Shown: positions 23,122-33,960 of the stretch, piece after piece | How the letters are laid out: each line of letters opens with the position of its first letter | Numbering within the stretch: position 1 is the stretch's first letter | Origin: Parascedosporium putredinis | Taxonomy: Eukaryota > Ascomycota > Sordariomycetes > Microascales > Microascaceae | Reading direction: 5' to 3' | NCBI GenBank assembly: GCA_949357655.1 | Contig: CASHTG010000012.1 | Coordinates: 248,001-312,000 of the forward strand | Length of the DNA: 64,000 nt | The notes under the pieces: model-generated | The model's input: only the letters and a program-made list of their open reading frames with translations | Told to the model about the DNA's origin: nothing | The model's database searches: none | Program-made: the position numbers and the translations under genes

Positions 23122-25618
23122 TTACTGCGAGGTCTCAAGCGACGACAGCTCGGCCAGAACGGCCTGCTTGGTGGCAATCTTCTTCATCTGCGTATCCTCA
23201 AGCTTCTCGCTCCTTGCGAGCCTCATCTCAAGATCCTCAATCGCCCGGATCTTCTTCTGCAAGCTGCGAATCTTCTTGGCGTTGGGGTTCTGCGCTGCCT
23301 CCGCCGCCGCCGCCGCAGCCGCCGCAGCGGCGCCGTTGCTGGCATTCTGGTGCTGCTGCTGCTGCTGCTGCTGACCGTTGTGCCCGTTATGCCCGTTAGC
23401 ACCTAGGTGAAGCGGAACTCCACCTTGGGGCTCCGGCCGCACACCACGCGTTGTGTTGCTACGGCTGCGCGGACCAGGATTCCTCGACATGCTTCGGTTG
23501 TGGCGATGGTTCGACCGCCGCTCAGGGCTACGCCCGTCGGCATTCTGGTTGTTTTGGCGCGGGGGCGAGCGTCGCCCCGCTCCCGCCTTGGCCAGCGCCG
23601 CCGGCGGGGCCGTCTTCCGCCCCGCCGTTCTGACCGCCGCCTTCGCCCTTAGCCTTTCGGCCACGTCGTTTCTTATTCTTCAGCGCCGCCTTGGACAGGC
23701 TTTCATCGCCATCCGCAGCATCCGCACCGGGCACCTGGCGGGAGCCTTGCTCCACCGTCTCGGCGCCGGGGACGCCCGTCGGGGCCGTCCGAAGCCGTTC
23801 ATGCCCAGAGGCAGTAGGCGCGGTGCTCGTCATGATGTGCGCAGCGCCACCTTCGTCTTCACGCTTGAAGTGAAGAGGGTCGCAAGACCTCGAGCTCCAG
23901 GAGGCCGGTACGCACCTGCCGGCTTGCTGGGCGTCTTGACGGTGCCCAGAAACGTTGTCGCCGAGGGTGAGGCGTCGGGGCCGAGCTCAAGGGATCTACC
24001 CTGGCCGACGAATCGGCCACGACAGGGCGCCAAAGCGCCGTGTACAGCTCGGTGAAGTCCTGATTGTAGATGAGCGGTCCCGTAACGTGCCAGAGCTTGA
24101 CGCCGTTATCCACGCGAAGACGAGGGAAAGCGTCGCAGTCATGAGGAAGCGGCTGTCGGCGCTCCACTCGCAAATGCTAGGGTTTCCGCTCTCAATCGTG
24201 CACAGCTTACGGAAGTCCCGTTCCATGTCGTAAATGTCGATCTGGCCGGCCAAGTTACCAAAGCCCGCAACGAGCACAAATCTCCCGGTGGGGAAAACAT
24301 GATCTTGTTCCGCGGGCCAATGGGGAAGGAGTGGGTGGCCACAGCGCGATGGTTGAAAATGGTGGTTTTGGCAGGCATGTAGCCGTACACCACGCCAAAC
24401 TCCTTCGAGTTGGGCGACCATGCAACGTCGTGGATCGGACCGTCCTTGTCCAGAGTAACCCGGGCATCAAAGTCTCCTTTGGCGCTCAAAAGGTAGAGCG
24501 TCGTCTCTCCGTAGTAGCTCTTGTTCGACTTGTCCACATCCGTCAGCGCCTCCACCAAGAGGCTAGTGCCCTGGCTGTTCCACTCGAGCTTCACCTTGTC
24601 GCTCTTGAAGAAGGACTTTTGCGCAATCGGGGTGGTGAAGTTGGACACGTCAAAGATCTTGACGGCAGCAGGGAATCCCTAAAGAATGGCCAAGCCTTGT
24701 TAGCTACACGCTCTTCTTGATATGTGGTCCATTTGTATTTGAGAAGGCCGTCTACGGCCGAAAGAAGGCGCAAGCAGGCCTCGTGCTTAGGTGAGACAAG
24801 GAGCGAAAGGCGGGGCTAGATGCGCAGCCGTGGGGAGAAGATGGACAGGTCGAAAGAACCAGAAACCATCTCCGACAAAGCGTTCGCGCAGGCAGAAACA
24901 ATTTGTCACCAGGTTCTTGACACCGTTGCCCGTTTCATACAAGCACACATCTCCAACATGCAACGATGGATTATGGCAGACGGAGAAAAGGGAGCTGAGA
25001 TTTCGACTTGAAGAGGGAAAAAGTAATGGTAGGAATAAGGGACTAGCTTACCTGGCGTTGGGGTACATAGACGGCCACGCTTCGCAGCTGGCCAGGGCCA
25101 AGGGAGAATTGTCTCACTCCCTCGACGCGCAGCTTGTTCCAGACAGTCTGGAGGTCGTCGCTCTGGTACAACTGGACCTCGTTGGTGACGAGCCGGGCAC
25201 AGTACTTTTCGTCTGATGTGTAGTTGAGGGTCCATCCATCTTGTTGCTTCTGTACGAACTGGCCAACCGGGGTTGACTCGCCCGCCTGCTCGACACGCCA
25301 GACCTTGAGATTCTTGGTAGCGTCGCCAGCCTCGTCCTTGCTAGGGCGCTCCCACGTGCTCACAAAGGTGCCCTTGGGAGAGAAAGACAGCTCATAGACG
25401 TTGCTCAAGGGGAGCATAAGGACAACGTTGCCGGTGGAGGCATCGCTGACATTCACGTCGGTGGTGGTCGCCCAGGCGAACCAGCGACCGCAAGGCGAGT
25501 ACTGGGAGCATCGACAGTTAACATCGGCGAGGCCGAGGACGGGCTGATAGACAGGGTCGACGTCCACAAGACCAACAGCCTTCTGGGTTCGGTACGCGAA
25601 TTGCAACGGCAGAGCCAT
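23122..25618 (-). CDS. EIF2A: Eukaryotic translation initiation factor 2A (frame-broken)
   Basis: eIF2A, a non-canonical initiator-tRNA-binding factor with an N-terminal beta-propeller. Exon 1 spans 25618-25052 (189 codons, starting MALPLQFAYRTQ). Exon 2 spans 24678-23122, with a long 373-base intron between. Propeller landmarks include CRCSQYSPCGRWFAWA, LSFSPKGTF, DVAWSPNSKEFGVVYG, ICEWSADSRFLMTATLS and VKLWHVTGPLIYNQ. The C-terminal part is basic and has a Gln run, an Ala run and a final coiled coil (KKIRSLQKKIRAIEDLEMRL) characteristic of eIF2A. Five frame changes occur, at G runs 24290-24293, 24124-24126, 23965-23967 and 23877-23879 (one base each; C on the coding strand) and near 23570-23590 (two). 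Repair gives about 709 residues. The family is usually 580-680 residues, and the excess is the repeat-rich linker. Assembly error is the likeliest cause of the breaks. Confidence 0.92.
23297..23373 (-). repeat. Coding trinucleotide repeats in eIF2A (poly-Gln then poly-Ala)
   Basis: On the coding strand, a CAG run encoding seven Gln (23352-23373) is followed closely by an imperfect GCN run encoding about ten Ala (about 23297-23333). Both lie in the variable linker before the C-terminal coiled coil. Confidence 0.8.
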
Positions 25619-28600
25619 GACTAGTCAAAGTCACAGGGAATCGTGTCGTTGGAAATTAGTGATGAAGGCGGGCCAGAAGGCGGATTAGGCAGGCCAATGG
25701 TGGAGTTGGGTATCGGCGAAGGGAGATTTCGGCGCAAATTTCCCCACGTTTCTTCGTTTTTCCTTATTCCTCGAGTTCAAATAAAAAAGAATAAACTTTT
25801 TTAAGAACAGGTTTGTCAAGTTGGAGCACAAAAGGGTTCGGTTTGTGTGTTTCCTCGATTTCGTCTTTCGACAAAAAGATATTTTTCAGCCAAGAAAAGG
25901 TTCGTTGTGGATGTGAGGAGAGCAAGCTCGGTTGGGCTGCGTCGTCTCTTTGCCTATCGTCACGCGGATCGGTACTCTGCTGGTTTCCCGTTCCTTTCTA
26001 CTCTGGTGTGAGGTCGATCGAGAGGAGGGAGATTGAGAAAAATAAATTGACTGAATGCCAGATCGGTGATTCGTATTGATGAAATTGTGCGATGTGGCAA
26101 TGGCTGGTCAAAAGGGCTTCTGAAGCAGGGCAGGTTGAGAAGGCGGTGTCGACAAGTCAACACTGGGGCTTCTTTGCGATTGGGCTGAGATCGTGACCAA
26201 AAAAAATATCTGTGTGAGATGAACCGAAAAAACTTGGACGAAACACGCGCACGATGCTGAATCGGAACGCAGGAATAATAGAAGGAACAAGAACGAAAAC
26301 GGGGACCAGGGTGGAGATCTGGTGAGAGGTGAGGGAGAGAAGAGAAGAGCACCGTAAAGGATGAAATTGACGAGCGGTGCGGTGGCGGGCGCCGACAAGA
26401 TATGATGACCTCAAGTCTACACGAAAAGGAACGAAGAGCGGGAAGAAGAAAAGGGAAGAAAAGGGAAAAGAAAAAAATTTGGCTTGGTGAGGGTAGAGGT
26501 TTTGGATTCAAGCCACAGACCTGCGACGCTTAGTTCCCCTAGCGCCAGCGCTGTGAGGGAGGCTTTGCGGAGCAAGCTTACACCTCGCACCTGCCCTCCC
26601 TTGACGCCGGGAGCAGCTGGCCGGGCTGGGCTGCGGTCCTTTCTCTCCCTCGCGTGCTTCAAAGGCCAGCACGGGCTTGGGGGCCCAGGAGGGGCCTGGC
26701 CCAGATGCTCCTGCCTCATTACTTTGCCACCTGAGAAAGAAGCTCCTCGAAAATTTCACCCGCTCAGGGCACACACGCACACGGACTTGTCCGAATGGTG
26801 GGGTTAGTTTCCCAGGCGACGAGAGAGGCCCCAAGGACCGCTGTTAAATACTTTTGGTGCCACGGCAGCTATTATGGTGCCTGAAGTACCAGGACACTTG
26901 CGTCCGGGACACAGCTTGGCTTCAAGGATTCCTTGGTAAGCCTGGGGGCTTCTTGTCCGTGGATCAATGCCATCAACATTTGTCGCGTAGTGGGGCTCTC
27001 ATTGGGGGGGCGGTTGAAAACAGCAGCAAATGCCACACGCCCGTCCACACACACACAGGAACCCCCCAGCTTCATCCGATTCCTGCCCGATGATTCCAGG
27101 ATGACACGCAATGCAACACGGCACCGCATAGCCTGTCGTGCCGTGGGCTTTGATGGTCACGGAACCGGATATCGACAACCTTCCGTTGCCAGAGATTGAT
27201 GGACTTCGCCTCGAAAACAAACGAGTAGCCTTTGGCGACAAAGCGCTTTTGTGCACAGTTTCTCTCTTCCCTGGCCACGCCACGACGACGAACGATGGGG
27301 ATCCATCATTGGTGGCCGACGGCCGCCCTTGTGGCAATCATGTGATGCCCCCGCAATTCATTGAAGCATCCATAACTCAAGGTTTTTCCCCTAGTGCGCA
27401 ATTACTCATCGACTGATCGTTGGCTACCAGGTCTGGCTGGTTACAACTGAGTGCACGTGTGCTGAGCGCAGTCTTCCCTCACAGGGGGCTGCGGTATCCC
27501 CAGTGCAAGGGTGAAAAGAGCCAGCCACGATGTCCAGGGTAGAGCCATTGCCGGTTCCGGTCGGCTCCGAGCTCCGTGTATTGCAAAACTTGCGAGCACT
27601 CTGGCATCAATAGAGAGGGCAGAGGGAATTCACGGCAGAATGTGCATTTCCCAACAATGGCCAACATGTTTAGCATCAGGACATGAGCTATCGGGCCTCA
27701 AAGCCCCACGTCGGGAAAGTAGACCAAGCCCGGTCGTGCTTCGTCCGAGACGTGTCTGCCCTTGCCCCAACGCACAGTATCTCATCCATAGATGTTCAGG
27801 TAATGATGTTTTACGGCAGAAGCTCGCTAGGATTCTCTCCTTCATAACATGGACCATTTCCGAGCCATGACGTCTATTCCGAAGCCCGCTTGAAATGGTT
27901 GTCGTATCAAATTGTTTCTATCTCTGATAGGAAAAAAATCGTCGTTGATTAATACCGCGGCTGAAGGGTTCTTTTATTTTGATTCCAACGCTGTTGCCAT
28001 GACGCACGCCGCTGTTGCTATAGATCTCTTGGATCAATCCATCGTTACTAACCCTCTTGCTTAGGCGGTCGGTTAGCTCAGGCAATTGATCCTAGAATCC
28101 CGCGGCATTTCCCAGATTAAAAAGCGACGTTAAAAGATCCGTTCCGCTCTGGTTCCCATCAGCGCAACTTCTCGCACTTTGACTGGCTGGCAGTTGCACC
28201 ACTGCCATAATCCCCGAAGGCCGCTAGCGGTGGCGCCCGTCAAATCGAGAAGTACGATTGATTATTCATACTTACACTCGCCGAACCTCAGTGAGAGGTT
28301 ATGTGTAGCCCAGGGTGTGTGTTGCTGCCATCGCAAGCCTGCCCCTAGACGGCCTTCAAAAATCATTGTTCTCAATTTCAAATTTCAGTCTCCTGCGTTG
28401 TTGACTAGAACACATTAGGAAGATCTCGAGGGGAGTGCGGCAAGGGATTTAAACGATCCTGGGATTGTTAGAAAGTTAGATATAAACGAGAAGGAAGTCT
28501 CAAAAAAGAAGAAAAGAAGAAATAGAAAAAGAAGAAGAAAGGAATACACCCCCTTGTTATCTAGACGGCCTAGATGCAAAGCTTGGCTACTTGTACATGT

Positions 28601-29989
28601 TTTCTCCGGGTCAATACACACCTCCATAACTCCATAGATAGATGGCGCGGTGGATACCCGGTTGATCTGAGGCTTGAGGAGGCCAGGTCGCGGGCTGCGA
28701 GCGCATGTAACAATCCCATGCCGGCTTTGACTTTGGACTGAACATCCGTTTCCCCGGGGCGGGGAGATGTTTTCTTATTCTCCTTTTAGGTCCGACCCGC
28801 CATCTAAAACCACCATGCCATGCTTGAGGAATACCAAGTCGTCACAAAGCTATAAAAAACAACCCCGATGCTGCCCTCCATCCCAAGATTCGGTGCTTAA
28901 TTGCCCGAAGCATGAAGAGGAGATGGCTTCGTATTTGACGGAACTGTCCGCGGGTCTCCCGTTGAAGAGAGAGGTTCTCCGCACGCGCGTGGACGGCTCT
29001 TCTCTCGGTCGCATGCCCGCTCTCCACCGAGCCCTTTCCCCGCACTCTTGCTGCTCTTTCTAGACCAAGGCGCCCGATGGGGTTACAAGGTTGTGGGAGG
29101 GCATCCGTTTTGAGTGATGATTTACCTTTGATCTTGCACAACAACCCCCAGTGACCATGCCCATTCTTGCCATTCTTGCCATTCTTGCCATCGCCGGCCC
29201 CTGCTGCCCCGAGGCCCTCATCGCGTATGCTACAAATCATCCCATATCTATGCAGGTCCTACCTCTTTCTCCTCTGTGACCACGACCAAACGATCCTAGC
29301 TCCGGGGTAACAAATGATCCGGGGTGCACAATCACCACCCGGTTCATTGCGTGTCGAATACAATACTTCAAAGTGCTCCGAACCAAGGGGATACGGACAA
29401 GGAAGAGAGATTGGCTTTGTACGCCTCCAAGACGCACGCTTCGGTTGGGGCCTCGAGAACAGGCGCTTCAGGAGTAACTATACAGCCGATCCCTACGTGC
29501 TTTGCCCTCGTAGCTTTGTCCGTATTACCTTTAGATAATTGACATCTCCAACCACCGCCAAACGCACGTCCTCGACTCCGCGTAAAATGGGCTAAATCAC
29601 TTTGCATGCATCCTTCCCGAGACCACGCAGCAACCCCAACGACGCTGCACCTCACCCCTCATCAGTTGTATCAATATATCCATATATATATAAAATGTAT
29701 ACGTTGTATCGGCGCACGTATATATATACATGAGCCGGTGCCCCCGCACCCTTCCCTCTCGAGCACGCGGTGTCTGGCCTCAGAAATTTTCGTTGCTTCC
29801 TTTTTTGCAAAGGTCCATCCTCGCCTGCCTGCTCTTCCAGCTGTTGATCGGCGTTGTCCCTCCACGGTGCAAGTGTTATGCTTTCACCTCCGCCGGTTCC
29901 AAGTTGCACTTGCTAGACCGCCGCCGGGCATACTCAACGCAAAAGAACTTTGAAGTCCTCAAAAAAGGCCTCTCGCCATATAGCCCATC
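25619..29989. other. Divergent promoter region and gene-free stretch (about 4.4 kb)
   Basis: This separates eIF2A (-) and the sugar transporter (+). There are only short open frames. The 300 bases before the transporter contain TATATA-rich blocks (29677-29694 and about 29719-29729) that could serve as core promoter elements. An 88-codon frame at 27153-27416 is discussed as a finding. I see no RNA gene. Confidence 0.5.
29163..29189. repeat. Three tandem copies of a 9-base unit (attcttgcc)
   Basis: Three perfect copies, with a partly matching flank on the left. On the minus strand they read as repeated Gly-Lys-Asn, but that frame has no other gene support. Confidence 0.8.
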
Positions 29990-32061
29990 ATGGGTCTGTT
30001 TAATCGCAAAATCACCGTCTCTGACAAGGCCGTTACTTCGGCCGCGAACCTTACCTTGAAGCAGTCATTGCTTCCAAATGCTTTAGGTACGACATTCAAT
30101 CCCGTAGACTTTTGAGGGTTGATTTGAGGCGATGCCGTTCAAATGTCCATTTAGATCGCTCCGACTAAAATCTAAACCTCTCTCCTTCAGTCACCATTCT
30201 CTTCTTCCTTTGGGGCTTCGCATACGGATTGCTCGATGGTGAGTTCCGCCATTCTCCTTGGTGCACGATATAGTGTGACCACCCCATCCGCATACATAGC
30301 GACAGCACCTTAACACGCGAGGGATGAACCTATATCTAGTATTAAACGCCCACTTCCAAAAGAGCCTCGATCTCAACTTTGCCCGATCCTCCGGTCTGGC
30401 CTCGGCCTACTTCGGCGCCTACTTCATCTGCCCCCACCATCTCGGGATGGATCCTGCGGCGGTACGGCTTCCGGGTCACTTTTATGACGGGGCTCTCCGT
30501 GCTCGCCGTCGGCTGTCTCCTGTTCTGGCCTTCCGGTGTTAAAAAGTCGTTTGGTGGATTTTGCGGAAGCATGTTTGTCGTCGGCGCGGGCCTCTCCACC
30601 CTCGAGACCGCTGCCGACCCGTTCTTGGCCATCTGCGGCCCTCCGAAATGGTCCGAGGTCCGACTTAACCTTGCGCAAGCTATCCAGGGCGTCGGCGCGT
30701 TCGGTATGTTTTTTCCCCAAGGGAAACCTTTGGCTCTATCCTCTCGCATCTGGAAGAAAAAAAGACGGCTAACCCATTTTCTGTTCTCTTTTCCCGGTTC
30801 TTAGTTGCGCCACTCCTTGCTTCGCGAGTCTTCTTTGCCCACACCATCGATACGGACCAAGGTCTCAAGAACGTTCAATGGGTCTACCTCGGCGTCGCGT
30901 GCTTCGTCGGCCTTCTCATCATCCTCTTCTTCTTCGCGCCCTTCCCCGAGATTACCAACGCCGACATGAACGCCCAGGAGCACGCCATGACCGAAGTCGA
31001 CCCCGGTCCGTTGCGTAAGCAGTACAACCTGTTCCTCGCCGTGTGGTCGCAGTTCTGCTATGTTGGCGCCCAGGTTGCCGTTGCCGTAAGTTCAACTTCT
31101 TCCCCTTGTGCGGTAGCTATAAACGAGCGAGGGGTCCTCTTTTTTTTTTCGCTAACCAACGTAGACCTATTTTATTCCCTTTTGCGTCGAGACCGGTCGT
31201 AGTGACGCTACATCCTGTAAGTCGGCGCATGAACCCGAAAAACACAGTCCCCTCTATAAGATATTTCATTTTTATGTATTTTTAAACCCAAAACAGATGG
31301 CGCGGAAAGTCTTTCTAACCAAAAGTCCACCTCCAGCGGATCTACTCGCCGTCGCCCAGGGCCTGTACGCCCTCAACCGCTTCATCGCCGGCGGCTTGAT
31401 GACCATCCCCGCCGTCAAGCCCCGCTACGTCCTCGCCGTCTACCTCGCCCTGTGCTTCGTCTTCGTCGTCGCCGCCATGAACACCACCGGCACCGCGTCC
31501 ATCGTCATGCTCACCTTTGTTCTCTGCTTCGAGTCCGCCTGCTTCGCCACCATCTTCACCCTCGGACTGCGCGGTCTCGGTCGTCACACGAAGCTGGGTG
31601 GCTCTCTCCTGGTCGCCGCCATCTCCGGTGGGATGGTGTTCCCCCATGACCGGCGCCGTGACCGATAAAAAGGGCGCTCACACCGCCATGGCGATTCCGA
31701 TGATGGGCTTCATTCTAGCTTGGATGTAAGTTGGCTTCCCCCTTTGCTTGAAGATACCGACCATCGTGGAGCGCGCAGACCCACTTCGGGTCCTTTTAGC
31801 GTGATGCGCAATGCCGGAAAAGGGAAAAGAAACAGAAACAAAGAAACTTGAAAGAATAGTAGGAGAACTAGCTAACGTATACAATCAAGTTATCCCCTTT
31901 ACGTCAACATCTGGAACCGAGAGGTCATGGACGCCCACCGAGCCTCTGACATTGGCATCACGAAAGACCCCACGGGCAAGCTGGAGAATCAGGTTGATGA
32001 TGGTCCGGATGCCAAGAACAACGTCGCTATGGACGAAATTGCCCCAGCCAAGACGTCTTAG
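29990..32061 (+). CDS. Fucose-permease-type MFS sugar transporter (frame-broken)
   Basis: Twelve-helix major facilitator of the FHS (L-fucose:H+ symporter-like) family, expected in the plasma membrane; the substrate is not determinable from sequence. Seven exons: 29990-30086, 30191-30238, 30340-30703, 30805-31085, 31165-31216, 31337-31725 and 31890-32061, giving about 468 residues. Family landmarks include TILFFLWGFAYGLLD, then LNAHFQKSL, STLETAADPFLAICGPP, RKQYNLFLAVWSQFCYVGAQ, QGLYALNRFIAGG, and RGLGRHTKLGGSLLVAAISG followed by the MTGAV stretch. Two frame changes occur, each in a run of five C (30431-30435 and 31641-31645). Homology suggests seven C in each (CPxTISGW and VFPPMTGAV). All splice phases agree once two bases are restored at each site. 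The tail is short and hydrophilic and ends AKTS. Confidence 0.88.
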
Positions 32062-32685
32062 ACAGGAAGGTCGGATGTGGATGGCGGTAGGAATTGAGAC
32101 CCGATATTCGGGCGGGCGGGAGCGATAAACACCTGCGCGCTTGGGGGTGACATAATATTCCCCATATCCATTACGATTGTTGTACGCACAAACCATGAGA
32201 ATGAGACTTCACGAGAGCTGGGGTGCCTCAAGGCGCCTACTAAGATTTTGTTTCGGATGAGTCCGCGAAACGCTAGGTGACTTGACTCAGCTTAGTAGAT
32301 ATCCACCGATCCGTCCGATCGAAAGGAAATGGATCAATGAACTAATAGACCCCTCGCAATGAACTGACGTGGATGTCCCGAAACTAGTGAACCCCAAACC
32401 TAGCCAGCCATAGCATCTGAAATGGAACTTCATCTGACCCAAACTGGTGTATTGTTGTCTTCTCTCTAAATGATGAATCCGTGTAACTCCATGCATAATA
32501 TGCATAATATAAATCAAGCCATGTACGCCGACCCTTTATAAAACCGTCAACCCAAGGGCAGCCAAGGGATCAAATGTGCCATTCCAACCCTAATTGCTTC
32601 CAATTTCGCCATGCTATTTCTAACCCTCCCCTCCTCGTACTAGTAGTTGCGAGCTGCTTCCAGCAATGTGGGACTGGGCGTTTTT
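32062..32685. other. Tail-to-tail intergenic region
   Basis: The transporter (+) and RPAP1-like gene (-) end towards each other here. Nothing coding is visible. The sequence is moderately AT-rich and presumably carries both 3' ends. Confidence 0.5.
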
Positions 32686-33960
32686 TCACGCCTCACCTTC
32701 CGCTGAACTTTGCCTTCCAACCACCCTTTCGTACAACCAGAGAGCCTCGATGGCGTACGCCTGGCTCGACCTGTGGCCGTGCTCTTTGGCGGCAGCCTCC
32801 GAGAGGCTATCCAGGGCCCTGCCTTGCTTGATCGTGCCCCAAATACCCATGGCGATGGGGTCGTCCTCATCAAGGCCCCACTCGCCGTTGCCGAGGCGGA
32901 AGAGGATCCTACCGAGGACCTGGAACGCGATGCACCGCTGGGCGGCAACAGCGCTGCGGGCGAGGATGCACAGCTCCTCTACGGTGTACCCAGCCGCCTC
33001 GGGAGCTAAGCCGTGGTGATGCAACCCCTTGGACACGGGAATCTGGCGGCTGAGGCGGGGCGGAATAAGGCGACCCTTGAAGTCGAAGCGGAGGGCCGAG
33101 GCGGAGAGCGAGTCCTTGCCCGGGTGGTAGGGGATTCCTTGTCCGCGATGCTGTCCTCGGTGGGTAGGGGAGCCATCCAGGCGAGCTTGGTAGGGTCGGC
33201 CGGTAGGTTGGGAAAGTATTTTTGTGGAGCGACTCGAGAAAGTCTGGGTCGGCCGGGTCGAGATCTGGGTCGGTCTGAGAGGGGAAATGAGTCGTGCTTT
33301 TGGGGAAGTCGGTGATGGGTCGTAGGTCTTCGGGTAATTTGGATGGCGCTCTATCTTCGTCAACAGGCCGCTGCGCCTTCCCTGTGGGCGTTGGCTCCGT
33401 AGCAGCAGTATCCTGGCTCGGCCTGTCGTCGACCGCCGGTTCGGGGCTTCGCTCGGGTGTAGGCTTGGGCTCCGCCGTAGGTTTCGAGACGTCTTCCACT
33501 TTGATCTCCGGGGGCGGCTGGGAAGGCTGCCCGGGACTGATGTTGAAGATGGGAGAAGAAGAAGAGTCGTCATCGTCGATGGTCGCTCGCTTGAACAACC
33601 TCTCAATCAAAGCGGGATCCAGCCCATGCATGAGCTCTCGCCTCGCCTCTTCGATTTCCGCCGGGCTCATGTCCGCGATTCGCTGCTGGTTCTCTCGATC
33701 AATCTTGCGCTTCTCAGATGCAAAAAGTCTGCTGGAGACGTGGAGCTTCGGCCGCCGCGGCAGGAGCCTGCGACGGGCCTCCCTGGCGGCGGCGGCGGCT
33801 ACTGCTGCCTGCCTCCTCTGCTGGAAGGCGGACGGCGCCTTTACCCTTTTCTTGGGCGCGGGAATCCACTGGTGGGAGACTGGAAATCCGAGTCGGCGAG
33901 AGGCGTAGGAGCGCTTGCCTCAGTTTCGACGAGGTCACTAATGATAAAGGGCGACGCCAT
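32686..33960 (-). CDS. RBA50: Rba50/RPAP1, RNA polymerase II-associated protein (frame-broken)
   Basis: Rba50/RPAP1 promotes assembly and nuclear import of RNA polymerase II. I place the start at the ATG at 33960 (MASPFIISDLVE), because the conserved GFPAPKKR-type motif follows soon after. The RPAP1 N-terminal domain includes KRKIDRENQQRIADMS and EEARRELMHGLDPALIERL. A Pro/Ser/Asp-rich linker follows, then the RPAP1 C-terminal domain with LRFDFKGRLIPPRLSRQIP, the GLHHHG box, EAAGYT and ARSAVAAQRCIAFQVLGRIL. Frame changes occur at 33860-33862 (G run), 33219-33223 (T run) and 33130-33133 (G run). Restoring one base at each gives about 425 residues, the normal fungal length. There is no intron. 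Head-to-head with HPC2 at a distance of 4.5 kb. Confidence 0.9.

Noticed and set aside
23122..25618. eIF2A, RPAP1, SURF6 and the other broken genes as pseudogenes
   Set aside because: They are conserved housekeeping genes with intact splice sites and conserved residues. The only defects are one- or two-base losses, mostly in homopolymers, so an assembly artefact is more likely.
28061..28140. tRNA-like segment (ggttagctcagg)
   Set aside because: It has a D-arm-like motif only. No T-arm GTTCRA motif lies at the right spacing and no acceptor stem pairs.
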